A DNA stretch of 64,000 nucleotides from PALSA-350 sp963834445 (GCA_963834445.1 CAWIBU010000009.1:186001-250000), one strand, 5' to 3'; positions 1-9,763 are shown, counted from the first letter of the stretch. Notes: a model not told the origin generated them from the letters alone. Numbers and translations: made by a program.

Positions 1-2
1 CG

Positions 3-3000
3 CAGGGCTCGGTGGTTCCGGGCGCCAAGGTGACCGTCACACGCACCGACACACAGCAGCAACGTTCGCTGGTCACCGATAGTTCGGGTTCCTACACGGC
101 TGAGTTGCTCACCGCGGGCGCCTACTCGGTGGCGGCCGAAGCGCCCGGCTTTACCAAGACCGAACTTACCGCCGTTCAGCTGGCGGTCTACCAGGTGTTG
201 AGGTTGGATATCGAGCTCAAAGTCGGTAGTGCGAGCCAGACGGTCGAAGTCTCCGCGGCGCCCCCCATGCTCTCCACCGAAACCTCGTCGCTGGCCACCA
301 TTGAGACGGGGCAAAGGATTGTGAATCTTCCTCTCAATGGCCGTAACTTCACCCAGTTGGCCTGGCTTGGTCCGGGCGCGACGCCGGGTTCGTCCGCGGG
401 TATTGGCCTCACAACTTCTACCGACAACCCCCGCCAGGGTGTTCAGCTTGCGGTGAATGGCCTGTTCGGCTTCGACAACAATTTTCTACTGGATGGCGTA
501 GACAACAACGAGTTCGGAGAAGGCACCATCGCGGTGCAGCCTTCGCCTGACGCCTTGCAAACCTTCAGCATTGAAGAGAGCTCGATGAAGGCTGAGTTCG
601 GGCGTGGCGGCGCGGCCGTGAATGCTGTGTTGAAATCAGGAACCAACGCATTCCACGGCGGCGGTTTTGAATATTTCCGCAACAGCGCGCTCGATGCGGC
701 AAACTATTTTGCCACCACCGGCAAACCGCCCTTCAAGCGCAACCAGTTCGGTGGCTTCCTCGGCGGGCCGATCCTCAAGGACCGTACCTTCTTCTTCGCC
801 GATTACCAGGGCACGCGCTTCAACGAGGGCGTCACGTACGTGAGCACGGTGCCGACGCAAGCGGAACACAACGGAGATTTTTCCGCCCTCGGTGTCAATC
901 TCTACGATCCGTATACAACGGGAAGTGACGGTTCGCGTGCGCTGCTCAATCCAGCTAACCCGGGAGTCATTCCTCAGAATCGCATCGACGCGGTGGGTCA
1001 GGCAGTCGTGAACCTGCTTCCCTTGCCCACCATCAGCGGGGCGCAGACAAACAACTATGTCATTAGCCCCAGCGAGACCTACTCCGACGATCAATTCGAC
1101 GCCCGAGTGGATCATACGATCCGCGCGGCCGATCACGTCTTTAGCCATGCGGGCTATGAGCGCATTGTGTTTTCCAAACCGCCCCCTCTGGGCAAAGCGG
1201 GTGGTTGCTGCAACGGTATCGGCAGCCACATCAAGACGCGTTATCAGAACTACGCGGTCGGCGAAACGCACACCTTCAGCAATAACCTCCTGAATGACGC
1301 ACGCTTCGCCTTTATCCGCTTCGGTGTTGGCACGTTGGGCTACAACGCAGGACAAAATATCTCCCAGGAAGCTGGTATACCCAACGCCAACCGGGGCGAC
1401 CTGATCACCTCTGGACTTTCCCTTTTCAATCTTTCCGGCTACGGGTTTGGGAACACCATGGGCGGACCCACCTATGTTCCAGAATTAGTAGCCGACAATA
1501 CCTTCCAGATAGCTGATTCCGTGATCCTGATACACGGCCGTCACTCGATCAAGTTTGGGGTCGACTTCCGCCGCATGCAGCGCAACTTCTACCAGTCGCA
1601 GGCCCCTGCCGGCCAATTCACCTTCACCGGTCAATTCACCCAGAACCAGGCCACCAGCGATGGCGGCAATACGATTGCCGATCTGTTGCTGGGGCTGCCC
1701 ATTTATCGCGAGCAGGACGGTCTGGCCGGCAAGGATCCCACCCGCTACTGGGAGTTAGGTGAGTTCGTGCAGGACGATTTCCGGGTGACGGACAAGCTGA
1801 CATTGAACCTCGGGTTCCGCTACGACATCTTTTCGCCAGTTGGTGGTAAGGTGGGCAACTTCGACCTGGCCCGTGCCGTTCTCGTGAATAACTATGGGCC
1901 TAATGCAGTTTCCAATGCCGGCGTGAAGTTTGACTTGAGCGATGTAGGACCGCGCTTCGGTTTTGCCTACAACGCGTTGGGGAATGGCAGAACCGTGGTG
2001 AGCGGTGCGTTCGGTGAGTTCTATTCGCCGGAAGGCAACCAGTTCAATGACATCGGTGAAAATCCACCCCTGTTGCAGTACTACTCCCAGCAGTTGACGG
2101 CGACCACAACTCCCAGCGCCGCGACTTTGCTGTCCGCGGGCTTCCCCACTATTTTACCGTCGATCGATCCGGCGAATCCCACCGGGCAGGTCAAGACCAA
2201 CGGTCCCAAACGCAGAGCTCCCAGGGTTCTGGAATGGAACCTTAGCGCAGCGCAACAGCTGGCCAGCACAGTTTCGTTGCGCGTGGCTTACGTCGCCACA
2301 CGGGCCACAGGAATCTGGAACAATGAAGTCTCGAACCTCGATCAGCCGGAGCAGCCGCTGGACTCGAACTTCTCTGATTCAACCGGGAATTTCGGGCGCC
2401 CGTATTTCAATCAGCTGCCCGGTCTGTCTTCGATCTATCCCATCGACTATCCGAATTTCAGCTTGTTCTATAACGCGTTGCAAACCAAACTCGAAAAGCG
2501 CCTGGGAAATGGCGCGACTTTTCTCGCGGCTTACACCTGGTCGAAGAATCTGGGCACTTCGAATGGGCAAGTGGGCGGGCAGATTCAGAATGCTCATGAC
2601 GCCAAGGCACAGTATGGCTACGTCGATCCCGATTACCGGCATCGCTTCGTTGCCAGCTACACCTACGAACTCCCTTTCGGACGAGGGCGCAAGTTCGGCA
2701 GCAACCTCAACCGTGTCGTGGATGGAATAGCAGGTGGGTGGCAGACGAGTGGCATCATCACTGCGCGGACCGGAGAGGCTTACACGGCTTTCCTGTCCTT
2801 TGATCCGACCAACACGGGTACTGGTGGACCCTGGCCCAATCGCATTCACAACCCCAAGGATTTCTCGTTTAATCTAAGCGGCCAGGCGGCGCTGGGTTGT
2901 CCCGCCACCGGCAAGCAGACGCTCACCTGCTTCTACAATCCCGCGGCCTTTGTCGTGCCGGATCTCGCGCCAGGGCAGACGTTTGCTCATCAATTTGGAA

Positions 3001-3242
3001 ATTCGGGCAACGGAGCCTTACGTGGACCTGACCAGGTGAATGTAGACTTCAGCGCGATCAAGGATTTTCACATCACCGAGGCGCAGACGCTACAGTTTCG
3101 CGCAGAGCTATTCAACATGTTCAATCATCCGCAGTTTCAGATCCCGGGCGCCAACCCCAACGTCGCGGGTGGCCAGGCCATCACCAGCACACTTACTGAC
3201 AACCAGCGCGAGGTTCAGTTAGCGCTGCGGTACACGTTCTAA
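3..3242 (+). CDS. TonB-dependent receptor, Oar-like (5' end cut by window edge)
   Basis: Large outer-membrane receptor of the Oar/carboxypeptidase-regulatory type. The frame is open to the first bases of the window, so the signal peptide and the start of the regulatory domain lie outside it; a GTG at position 12 is internal. What remains starts inside the Ig-like CarboxypepD_reg fold (GAKVTVTRTDTQQ, then GSYTAELLTAGAYSVAAEAPGF), followed by a plug-type region (NLPLNGRNFTQLAWLGPG, FLLDGVDNNEFGEGT) and a long beta-barrel ending in aromatic LALRYTF, the usual outer-membrane C-terminal signal. In acidobacteria such proteins are abundant and thought to import oligosaccharides or other large substrates; the substrate here is unknown. 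The gene is followed by a 150-bp gap and a lipoprotein gene on the same strand. Confidence 0.93.
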   Translation, partial: QGSVVPGAKVTVTRTDTQQQRSLVTDSSGSYTAELLTAGAYSVAAEAPGFTKTELTAVQLAVYQVLRLDIELKVGSASQTVEVSAAPPMLSTETSSLATIETGQRIVNLPLNGRNFTQLAWLGPGATPGSSAGIGLTTSTDNPRQGVQLAVNGLFGFDNNFLLDGVDNNEFGEGTIAVQPSPDALQTFSIEESSMKAEFGRGGAAVNAVLKSGTNAFHGGGFEYFRNSALDAANYFATTGKPPFKRNQFGGFLGGPILKDRTFFFADYQGTRFNEGVTYVSTVPTQAEHNGDFSALGVNLYDPYTTGSDGSRALLNPANPGVIPQNRIDAVGQAVVNLLPLPTISGAQTNNYVISPSETYSDDQFDARVDHTIRAADHVFSHAGYERIVFSKPPPLGKAGGCCNGIGSHIKTRYQNYAVGETHTFSNNLLNDARFAFIRFGVGTLGYNAGQNISQEAGIPNANRGDLITSGLSLFNLSGYGFGNTMGGPTYVPELVADNTFQIADSVILIHGRHSIKFGVDFRRMQRNFYQSQAPAGQFTFTGQFTQNQATSDGGNTIADLLLGLPIYREQDGLAGKDPTRYWELGEFVQDDFRVTDKLTLNLGFRYDIFSPVGGKVGNFDLARAVLVNNYGPNAVSNAGVKFDLSDVGPRFGFAYNALGNGRTVVSGAFGEFYSPEGNQFNDIGENPPLLQYYSQQLTATTTPSAATLLSAGFPTILPSIDPANPTGQVKTNGPKRRAPRVLEWNLSAAQQLASTVSLRVAYVATRATGIWNNEVSNLDQPEQPLDSNFSDSTGNFGRPYFNQLPGLSSIYPIDYPNFSLFYNALQTKLEKRLGNGATFLAAYTWSKNLGTSNGQVGGQIQNAHDAKAQYGYVDPDYRHRFVASYTYELPFGRGRKFGSNLNRVVDGIAGGWQTSGIITARTGEAYTAFLSFDPTNTGTGGPWPNRIHNPKDFSFNLSGQAALGCPATGKQTLTCFYNPAAFVVPDLAPGQTFAHQFGNSGNGALRGPDQVNVDFSAIKDFHITEAQTLQFRAELFNMFNHPQFQIPGANPNVAGGQAITSTLTDNQREVQLALRYTF

Positions 3243-3394
3243 ACGGATGATCTTTCTACGCCGTCGCCATCTCTATAAGCAAGCGACGGTTACTGAGGGA
3301 TCTTTCCAAATAGGGCGTGCCTGGTAGCCCATCTTTTCTGATCGACTCGCAGGCTGTACCATTCGAAGCAATCGCACTGGGAGATTGCTTCGAG

Positions 3395-4885
3395 ATGAGA
3401 ACACCTGAGAGACTCCTGGTGACGTGCTCAGTCGCAGCCCTGCTACTGTTGTCAGCATGCAGAAAGCAGGCCGTTCCTGACGACATCGCGACTCCGAACG
3501 TTTCTGGACCGCAGGATCCCGACCTGCAGGTCAACAAGGGGGGCTATCACGGGCGTCATTTTGCCGGGCCGGTCTACATTCCCCGGTCATCGCCGATGGA
3601 AGATGGCACCACCGTCTATAACGTCACCTACCAGCCCGGCGTTACCGTGATCAGCAAAGAAGATACGATGCGCCACCTGCTTTCCATCCAGCCGGATGGG
3701 ACTTACCTTTTCGATGCGACGGCTGCTCAGATCGCGAAACTAAAGCCCGGCGGCATCGTCTTGCTGGCTGGGCTCGCCTTGCGCACGGTCGTCGCTGTGC
3801 AGCAGACGGGCAAGGGCTTTTCACTCAAGACAGCATCCGCCATGATTACCGATGCCATCAAAGACGGCCGGCTGGAGGGTACGTACAAGATCGACTTCAG
3901 TCGCATGCAAGCGAAAGCATCCGCGTCCCAGCCTGCTTGGCTGCCGCCTGCCCTTAGCGCGGTCTATGCCGCAAGCCCCGGCACAAACGTAGCCATGGGT
4001 GTGGCTGATTTTGATGTGGATTTTGCCGGCTACAACTATCACGTGAAATTCACCCCGGGCAATGACCGCATCGACGTCCAGGCAACCATTAAATTCGGCG
4101 GGCCTCAGGGCGCCTTGGCGTACGAAGGCGTGGGCTACCTCAGTAACTTTGTTTCGACCGTCAGGATGCAGATTCGAGATGGCAAGCTGACCAACCTGGA
4201 CTTCACGAATTCGAACCTGGCGGGGCAGGTTGAGCTAAAGTGGTTTGCGGTGGCGACGGACGCCATGAAAGCAGGAGCCGTGGCTAAAATCACCTCGTGG
4301 CCGGCCGAGCTGCTGAAGAGCGTCCTGCTTTCGAAAGCTGCTTACCATGTGCCGATCCTGGTCGGTGCGGTGCCGTTTGACCTGAGAATTTCTCTGGGCT
4401 TTAGTTTCATCCCTGCATTCACCTCAAAGAACAGCGTGGTCGAGGGCAGCAAGCTGATCAAATACAGCGGGAGCGGAGGCTTCACGCTGGCAAATGGTCA
4501 GGCCAGGCCAGCCGGCTCCATGAACGTGCAGGGTGATGTGACCACCCACGATAACCGCGTCGTGGCACTTGGGCCAGTTGGCTTTACGGCCGCGACTGAG
4601 GCGCCCAGGTTGGAATTGACGATGGGCTGGCCGCCCCTGACCCTGCCTGTCGCCGCCTATTTGAACTTCGTTGCTTCCTACGGCATAGTCACCAACGGAA
4701 TGGTCAACCCGATTCCGTGTCAAACCAACATCATGGCATTCAGCGTGAATGCGGGCGCGGCCTATTCCTCGCCAAACACGTTCGCCACCTGGCTTGGGAT
4801 GGCCACCGGAGCGTCCCCGTCCGTCTCGCTGTGGTCGAAAACCATCAAGTCAGCGGGCACCGGGGGCCGCATGTGTCCCAGCTAA
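3395..4885 (+). CDS. hypothetical lipoprotein, 496 aa
   Basis: Unrecognised secreted protein. I chose the ATG at 3395, 11 bases after a GGGAG, because it gives a clean lipoprotein signal: MRTPERLLVT, a hydrophobic stretch, then the lipobox LLSAC with Cys at about residue 22. Earlier in-frame GTG starts would place a non-hydrophobic leader ahead of it. The mature part is rich in beta-strand-like alternation (residues about 150-400) and ends in a region with several Gly and Ser (MCPS at the end), so a beta-rich periplasmic or surface domain is likely. It follows a TonB receptor on the same strand and precedes another small lipoprotein, which suggests an envelope role, but no function can be assigned. 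Confidence 0.8.
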   Translation: MRTPERLLVTCSVAALLLLSACRKQAVPDDIATPNVSGPQDPDLQVNKGGYHGRHFAGPVYIPRSSPMEDGTTVYNVTYQPGVTVISKEDTMRHLLSIQPDGTYLFDATAAQIAKLKPGGIVLLAGLALRTVVAVQQTGKGFSLKTASAMITDAIKDGRLEGTYKIDFSRMQAKASASQPAWLPPALSAVYAASPGTNVAMGVADFDVDFAGYNYHVKFTPGNDRIDVQATIKFGGPQGALAYEGVGYLSNFVSTVRMQIRDGKLTNLDFTNSNLAGQVELKWFAVATDAMKAGAVAKITSWPAELLKSVLLSKAAYHVPILVGAVPFDLRISLGFSFIPAFTSKNSVVEGSKLIKYSGSGGFTLANGQARPAGSMNVQGDVTTHDNRVVALGPVGFTAATEAPRLELTMGWPPLTLPVAAYLNFVASYGIVTNGMVNPIPCQTNIMAFSVNAGAAYSSPNTFATWLGMATGASPSVSLWSKTIKSAGTGGRMCPS

Positions 4886-4959
4886 ACGCCTTCATCCTAG
4901 CTGCCCGTACCCGTCAAAGCTTCTACTGAATCATCCCGTACAAACCACTAGCCAGCGTC

Positions 4960-4996
4960 GTGCGTCACTGGATAAACGACTCTATCAGTGACGCAC
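4960..4996 (+). terminator. candidate hairpin terminator
   Basis: Perfect 11-bp inverted repeat, GTGCGTCACTG at 4960-4970 and CAGTGACGCAC at 4986-4996; with one bulged base the stem continues four more pairs (GATA/TATC) around an 8-base loop. It lies 75 bases after the stop of the preceding lipoprotein gene. There is no clear T run after it, so it may be a terminator or an RNA-processing or 3'-end structure. Confidence 0.45.
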
Positions 4997-5075
4997 TAGC
5001 AACATCAGGCCCCTTCAAAGCATCCTATCGCGTGCTCCGTTGAGAACCTGCAAGTGAGCACAGAAGGGATTTTGA

Positions 5076-5660
5076 ATGATCAAGTACAGAGCGTTATTAC
5101 TTTGCGGCGCCGCACTGTTTTTTGCGGGCTGTAACAAGCAGGATAATTCCAAAGCTAACTATCAATCCGCTATCAACGACTACTACAAGGCTCACCCCAT
5201 GTGCCTGTGGCAGGATGCGAAAAAGTTTCCCGTGCAGGCGGCCACTTCCGACAACGCGAAGACAGAAGGCTATGACGCGTTGACCGACGCAAATCTTCTC
5301 GCCCGAACTACGGCTGAAAAGAAAGTCTTCATCGTCGCCTCCAAGCAGGTGAACAATTACGATCTTTCTCCGCAAGGGCGTTCCGCATGGACCGCCGACA
5401 CGAGCCAGCCAGGTTATGGCAACTTTTGTTACGGCCACCGGGCCGTCGATTCCATCGATAGCGTCACCGCAGGCGTCAACGGCGCGGGGACAAAAACGGC
5501 AACCGTGAATTACCACTACAGCCTTGCAGACGTCCCGGGATGGGCGAAGTCAGAGGAAGTGAAAACCGCGTTCCCTGCAGTCGGAAGTGCGCTCGCGCAA
5601 AGCCAAACTGCTCAGGACACGCTGGTGATGAACGGCACCATGTGGCAGGTGACCAAGTAA
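5076..5660 (+). CDS. hypothetical lipoprotein, 194 aa
   Basis: Small predicted lipoprotein. ATG at 5076 is preceded by GAAGGGAT about 8 bases upstream. The N-terminus MIKYRALLLCGAALFFAGC gives a positive residue, a hydrophobic core and a lipobox FAGC with Cys19. The mature part contains two further Cys-containing stretches (MCLWQDAKKFP near residue 45 and NFCYGHRAVDS near 112) and ends in TMWQVTK, which resembles the NTF2-like or DUF4440-like habit of ending on a beta-strand with a Trp. I do not recognise the family with confidence. A strong hairpin follows directly after the stop. Confidence 0.8.
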   Translation: MIKYRALLLCGAALFFAGCNKQDNSKANYQSAINDYYKAHPMCLWQDAKKFPVQAATSDNAKTEGYDALTDANLLARTTAEKKVFIVASKQVNNYDLSPQGRSAWTADTSQPGYGNFCYGHRAVDSIDSVTAGVNGAGTKTATVNYHYSLADVPGWAKSEEVKTAFPAVGSALAQSQTAQDTLVMNGTMWQVTK

Positions 5661-5667
5661 GACCAGG

Positions 5668-5702
5668 CGGATGCCACCTCTCCGAGAAGAAGGTGGCATC
5701 CG
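5668..5702. terminator. bidirectional hairpin terminator between converging genes
   Basis: Perfect 12-bp stem (CGGATGCCACCT at 5668-5679 and its complement at 5691-5702) with an 11-base loop, in the 48-bp gap between the lipoprotein stop at 5660 and the glgX stop at 5709. The position between two converging genes fits a terminator used from both sides. T-richness after the stem is modest (ACTTCTTTTC on the plus side). Confidence 0.65.
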
Positions 5703-5708
5703 CGCGGG

Positions 5709-7859
5709 TTACTTCTTTTCCGCCAGGCTCTCTGCTTCGAGAGCAAAGACCAGCAACGAACGCGACGTAACCCCGTACGTTTCACCTACCTTGAAGCTGC
5801 CGTGTTCGCTGTTATCCGTGATGTTGGTGTCGACCAACAGCGACCAGGTATCGCCCCCAGGGCATTCCGGCAAAGTGAACTCCACCAAATCGTGATAGTC
5901 GTTGATCACGATCAACAGGGTGGCTTGCCGTCCCCTCTGCCGTATGCCGGTCACCTGTGCTCGCCCATCGAGCAACATGCCAAAACAGCGCATGTTGGCA
6001 TCGCCCCAGTTCTCCTGCTGCATCTCCGCACCGTTGGCATTGATCCAGGTCAGATCCTTTACCCCTAATTCTTCGTCATACTTCCCGGTAAGAAAGAGGT
6101 TGCGGCGCAGAATAGGATACTTGTGCCGCATACTCGTCAGCCGGCGGGTAAACGCAACCAGTTCCTTGCCCTTCTCGTGCAGATCCCAATTCAGCCAGCT
6201 GATTTCGTTATCCTGGCAATAGGCGTTGTTATTACCGCCCTGCGTACGGCCGAACTCATCGCCGGCCAGCATCATGGGCGTGCCCTGGGCGAGCAATAAG
6301 GTCGCCAGCACATTGCGTATTTGGCGCTTGCGCAGCGCAATGATCTCCTCATCGTCAGTCGGCCCTTCAACACCGCAGTTCCAGGAATTGTTGTTGGAGC
6401 TGCCGTCGTTGTTATCTTCGCCGTTGGCTTCATTGTGCTTTTCGTTGTAGCTGAAGAGGTCGTTCAGGGTGAAGCCATCGTGCGCGGTGACGAAGTTAAT
6501 CGATGCCCATGGCCTGCGGCCCTGGCGATTGAATATGGAGCCGGTCGCACACAGGCTTTCGGTCAATGCAGACGGCGGCGCATGCCCGATCCAGAACTCA
6601 CGCGTCGTGTCGCGGAATTTATCATTCCATTCCGCCCAGCCGGGCGGGAAGCCACCCACCTGGTATCCCCCTGGACCGCAATCCCATGGCTCGGCGATGA
6701 GCTTGACTCGAGAGAGACAGGGGTCCTGGCTGCAGGCCTTGAGAAATCCGCTCTGGTTGTCGAAGCCGTTCGGCTCCCGCGCCAGAATCGTTCCCAGATC
6801 AAAACGGAAACCGTCGACACGCGCTTGCTCTGCCCAATAACGCAGGCTGTCGGTGACCATCTGAATCACGCGCGGGTGGCTCAGGTTGACCGTGTTGCCG
6901 GTGCCCGTGTCGTTGATGTAGTAGCGTGGGTTGTCAGGCAACAGACGATAATAACTTGCGTTATCGATTCCTTTGAACGAGAGGGTCGGGCCGCGTTCGT
7001 TGCCCTCTGCCGTGTGGTTGTAAACCACATCCATAATCACTTCAATGCCGGCCCCGTGAAACCGTGCCACCATCTCCTTGAACTCGCGCAGTGCGTGGGC
7101 GCGGTCACTGGCATAGCGCGCATCGGGAGCGAAGAACCCAATGCTGTTGTAGCCCCAGTAATTCACCAGCCCTTTCTCCAGCAGATGGCTGTCGTTAAGA
7201 AAAAAATGCACCGGCAATAGCTCGACCGAGGTTATGCCCAGCTCCTTGATGTACTGAATCACCTGCTCTGTGCCCAGGCCGGCATAGGTACCGCGAAGAT
7301 GTTCCTCCAGACCGGGAAAACACTTAGTGAAGCCCTTTACGTGCAGTTCGTAAAGAATGGTGTCGTCAAACGGAACCCGAACCTCGCTCAAGACGTTCTG
7401 GCCATGCCAATCGAAGTTCGGGTCGACCACGACACACTTGGGCATGAACGGAGCGCTTTCCCGTTCGTCGAAGGTGGTGTCGTCGCCCGATTCCATGTTG
7501 TAGCCAAAGACAGCCGGATCCCATTTGATTTCGCCGATATGCGCAACCGCATATGGGTCGAGCAACAGCTTGTTAGGATTGAAACGATGGCCCGCGTCCG
7601 GTTCATAAGGCCCATGCACCCGATAGCCGTAAACCGCTCCGGGACGCACGTCGGGCAGATAACCATGCCATATTTGATTGGTGTACTCGGGGAGAGCGAT
7701 GCGCTCCAGTTCCTTTTCCCCTTTTTCGTCAAAAATGCAAACTTCTACTTTGGTTGCGTTGGCGGAGAAGATGGCGAAGTTCGTGCCTTTACCATCCCAA
7801 CTTGCGCCGCGCGGATGAGGAAGGCCTTCGCGGATAGATGCATTGCGTGCTTCTGGCAT
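5709..7859 (-). CDS. glgX: glycogen debranching enzyme GlgX (GH13, isoamylase type)
   Basis: Hydrolyses alpha-1,6 branch points of glycogen or limit dextrin in the cytoplasm. 716 residues, a normal length for the family, with no signal peptide. N-terminal CBM48-like region (about 15-130), then the (beta/alpha)8 catalytic barrel. The conserved GH13 regions are visible: DVVYNHTAEG near 277, GFRFDLG with the nucleophile Asp354, LIAEPWD with the acid/base Glu390, and VTAHDG with the third carboxylate Asp461. The ATG at 7859 has a GAAGGA about 11 bases upstream. It is monocistronic as far as can be seen: the next gene on the same strand starts 1.1 kb upstream in the plus coordinate and ends at 8034, leaving a 174-bp gap. 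Confidence 0.96.
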   Translation of the reverse strand: MPEARNASIREGLPHPRGASWDGKGTNFAIFSANATKVEVCIFDEKGEKELERIALPEYTNQIWHGYLPDVRPGAVYGYRVHGPYEPDAGHRFNPNKLLLDPYAVAHIGEIKWDPAVFGYNMESGDDTTFDERESAPFMPKCVVVDPNFDWHGQNVLSEVRVPFDDTILYELHVKGFTKCFPGLEEHLRGTYAGLGTEQVIQYIKELGITSVELLPVHFFLNDSHLLEKGLVNYWGYNSIGFFAPDARYASDRAHALREFKEMVARFHGAGIEVIMDVVYNHTAEGNERGPTLSFKGIDNASYYRLLPDNPRYYINDTGTGNTVNLSHPRVIQMVTDSLRYWAEQARVDGFRFDLGTILAREPNGFDNQSGFLKACSQDPCLSRVKLIAEPWDCGPGGYQVGGFPPGWAEWNDKFRDTTREFWIGHAPPSALTESLCATGSIFNRQGRRPWASINFVTAHDGFTLNDLFSYNEKHNEANGEDNNDGSSNNNSWNCGVEGPTDDEEIIALRKRQIRNVLATLLLAQGTPMMLAGDEFGRTQGGNNNAYCQDNEISWLNWDLHEKGKELVAFTRRLTSMRHKYPILRRNLFLTGKYDEELGVKDLTWINANGAEMQQENWGDANMRCFGMLLDGRAQVTGIRQRGRQATLLIVINDYHDLVEFTLPECPGGDTWSLLVDTNITDNSEHGSFKVGETYGVTSRSLLVFALEAESLAEKK

Positions 7860-8033
7860 GATGATGTGGGGTCCTTCTTGCTGATATGTAGAGTCAGATA
7901 GATGCGGATTACGCCGTTTTAGCTGGATGGCGGTTCCAGCCCATCAACGCGCAGACTCTCAAATTTCTATGCGGTGGGTGTGCTCTGTAAGGCAGCAAGG
8001 GCGGCCCATTGTTCCGTCCACCGGCCCCGTCCA

Positions 8034-8975
8034 CTAAGTTTTGGGTAACGGCGTGAGCAGCCCCTGGTCTCGTAGCCACTGTTCAAGCAGCACCGGCCAT
8101 TGGTCGAGCGCGGCAATGCCCGCGCCCATGCCGCTGCCGTGCTCGCCGTGACGGAAAATATGCAGCTCCGCCGGCACTCCGGCAGCGACCAGCGCATTGT
8201 AGAAGTTAATACTGGCGCTGATGGGCACGGTGCGATCGTCGCTGGTGCTGTAGATAAAAGTCGACGGCGTTTGCGCGGTTACATGCAGGCTTGGCGTGTA
8301 TTTCTGTTCATCCGCTTTGCAGGTTTCTGGCGGAATGCTCTTGATCAGGGAGCAATAGGTAATGTAATGGCCGCTCGGCTGCATGGCGTTCAACCATGGA
8401 TAGCCGAGCACCAGGAAGTCCGGACGGCTGCTGAGCCGGTCGAGGGGGTCGCTCGCATCTGGTTTGCCGGCCTCGTAGAGCGTGCCCGCCGCCGCAGCCA
8501 GATGGCCGCCTGCGGAGAAGCCAACGAACCCAATGCGGTCGGGACTGAAGCCGTAAGCGCCGGCCATGGAGCGCACCAGCCGGACCGCTCGCTGCGCATC
8601 CTCCAGCGGAATCGGATAAAGATATTTTGCGCCCAGTCGATACTTAAGCACGAAAGCAGTCACCCCGCGAACGGCGAACCAGTCAGCGACCTGGCGCCCT
8701 TCGAGGTTGGTGGCGAGACCCAGGTAGGCTCCCCCCGGAGCAATGACAACGGCCGATCCTGTCCCTTTGCCTTTCTGCGGAACAAAGACGGTGAGCGTGG
8801 GCAAGTCAGCCGCATCGGTGGCTGCGATCGCGGGCGCGCCCGCCGGCCAAAGCGGCAAGGTCGAGATACCCAGAGCCGGGTCGATAGCCTGGCCGGGCAC
8901 AGCTTGTGCCTGCGATGGCCTCAAGGAGCCGGTTGCGACCAGGCAGAGCACCGCTGTCAACAGTTTCTTCTTCAT
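8034..8975 (-). CDS. exported alpha/beta-hydrolase (esterase, acetyl-xylan-esterase-like)
   Basis: Secreted carboxylester hydrolase. Start ATG at 8975 has AGGAGA 9 bases upstream. MKKKLLTAVLCLVATGS is a Sec signal peptide with a likely cleavage after AQA near residue 25. The core is an alpha/beta-hydrolase: oxyanion region APGGAYLGLA (about 79-88), nucleophile elbow GFSAGG with Ser154, an acid in TSDDRTVP (Asp246/247), and the base His279 in RHGEHGSGMG. This organisation is typical of BD-FAE-like and plant-polysaccharide esterases that remove acetyl or feruloyl groups. It lies next to glgX but is not obviously co-transcribed. The exact substrate cannot be read from the sequence. Confidence 0.88.
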   Translation of the reverse strand: MKKKLLTAVLCLVATGSLRPSQAQAVPGQAIDPALGISTLPLWPAGAPAIAATDAADLPTLTVFVPQKGKGTGSAVVIAPGGAYLGLATNLEGRQVADWFAVRGVTAFVLKYRLGAKYLYPIPLEDAQRAVRLVRSMAGAYGFSPDRIGFVGFSAGGHLAAAAGTLYEAGKPDASDPLDRLSSRPDFLVLGYPWLNAMQPSGHYITYCSLIKSIPPETCKADEQKYTPSLHVTAQTPSTFIYSTSDDRTVPISASINFYNALVAAGVPAELHIFRHGEHGSGMGAGIAALDQWPVLLEQWLRDQGLLTPLPKT

Positions 8976-9595
8976 CTTTCTTGTCTCCTAAACTTCGATC
9001 ATCAGGTTACTTCGTTGCAGGGCGTTTGCCCCCTGAAAAGGGTGCGTCTCCGGCAGCGCTTGCTTTTAAGCCCGTCCCTCAAACAAATTTGTCATCCCGA
9101 CCGGTGCGTAGCGAAGTGGAGGGATCTGCAGTGCGCCTTCACCCCAAACCAAGGCCCTCCAAGTGAGCTCGCAAATCTTATCCACGCAGTTTATTCATGG
9201 ACCGAAGCGCAGCGCACCGGAGGCGCCTGTTGAGCGCCTTTCTCGTAAGCGCAGGCCCTGCGAGTGAGCTCGCAATGCTCCCTGGCCGTCGCACACTGAC
9301 CTGCGGTCGATCATCGTGTCGTAATCTCGCGCAGAAAAAGGTAAAGGAACGTCAGCCCATCATCCAGTGATTTGACCCGCAGGCCGCTCGTCCTTGCCCT
9401 GTGCGCCTGGAACGATGCAGAGTTTGCAAGGCATCTTACGCACCTAGCATTTGCCTCGATCTCATGATTGGCCGCCTCAATGTATAGCGATAGCCGCCGG
9501 GGACTCAGAGAAAACTCATCACTGGCTCCGCGGGCAACGCGGAGTGATTTCGGACCATCCCTTCTACAGGCGAAGGAAAGGCGTAGGAGGGGAAC
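8976..9595. other. 620-bp intergenic stretch with a short-form repeat
   Basis: No convincing gene. Contains one copy of the dispersed modular repeat (see 9060-9180) and a partial tail copy near 9229-9275 (CGAGTGAGCTCGCAA). From about 9290 to 9580 I see nothing identifiable; minus-strand open frames there have no ribosome site and low-complexity composition. Confidence 0.6.
9060..9180 (+). repeat. dispersed modular repeat, short form (no palindromic core)
   Basis: Modules in order: leader AAGCCCGTCCCTCAAACAAA, TTTGTCATCCCGACCG, then GCGAAGTGGAGGGATCTGCA, GTGCGCC and a tail ending near GTGAGCTCGCAAA. The same modules recur at 18.2, 32.6, 42.9-43.8 and (partly) 60.4 kb. In the long forms a 105-bp palindromic core sits between CCCGACCG and GCGAAGTGG; here that core is absent. 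Confidence 0.85.
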
Positions 9596-9763
9596 ATGGA
9601 AAAGCAGAATACGGTTCTTGAGCAACAAACAGCGCTACGCGAAGCGACCGAGCGCGCGGAACGCGCCGAGCGCCAAGTAGCACGGCTGCAAGCACAAGTG
9701 CCCACGCCGACGGCATGCAGACCTTACCCGAGGGCGAGGCGGCATTGCGCCAGGATTCAATGA
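9596..9763 (+). CDS. short coiled-coil ORF, 5' half of a split gene
   Basis: 55-codon frame beginning at an ATG with a near-perfect ribosome site (AGGAGGGG at 9585-9592). The product, MEKQNTVLEQQTALREATER and on to RLQAQVPTP, is a charged heptad-rich coiled coil for about 35 residues and then becomes arginine-rich and unlikely (RPYPRARRHCARIQ). Its TGA at 9761-9763 overlaps an ATG at 9760 of the next frame (ATGA). Either this is a translationally coupled pair, or, more likely to my eye, one gene of about 170 codons carrying an indel between about 9700 and 9715, since the downstream frame is open and sensible from about 9700. Confidence 0.6.
   Translation: MEKQNTVLEQQTALREATERAERAERQVARLQAQVPTPTACRPYPRARRHCARIQ

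Noticed and set aside
636..1355. Minus-strand open frame of 239 codons inside the first TonB receptor
   Set aside because: No signal, family motif or ribosome site; it is the antisense of a clearly conserved receptor frame in GC-rich DNA.
5668..5702. Attachment site or riboswitch instead of a terminator
   Set aside because: A simple 12-bp hairpin between two converging stops is best explained as a terminator; no flanking integrase or ligand-type structure is seen.
6321..7220. Plus-strand frame opposite glgX
   Set aside because: Antisense to glgX, which shows all catalytic motifs.
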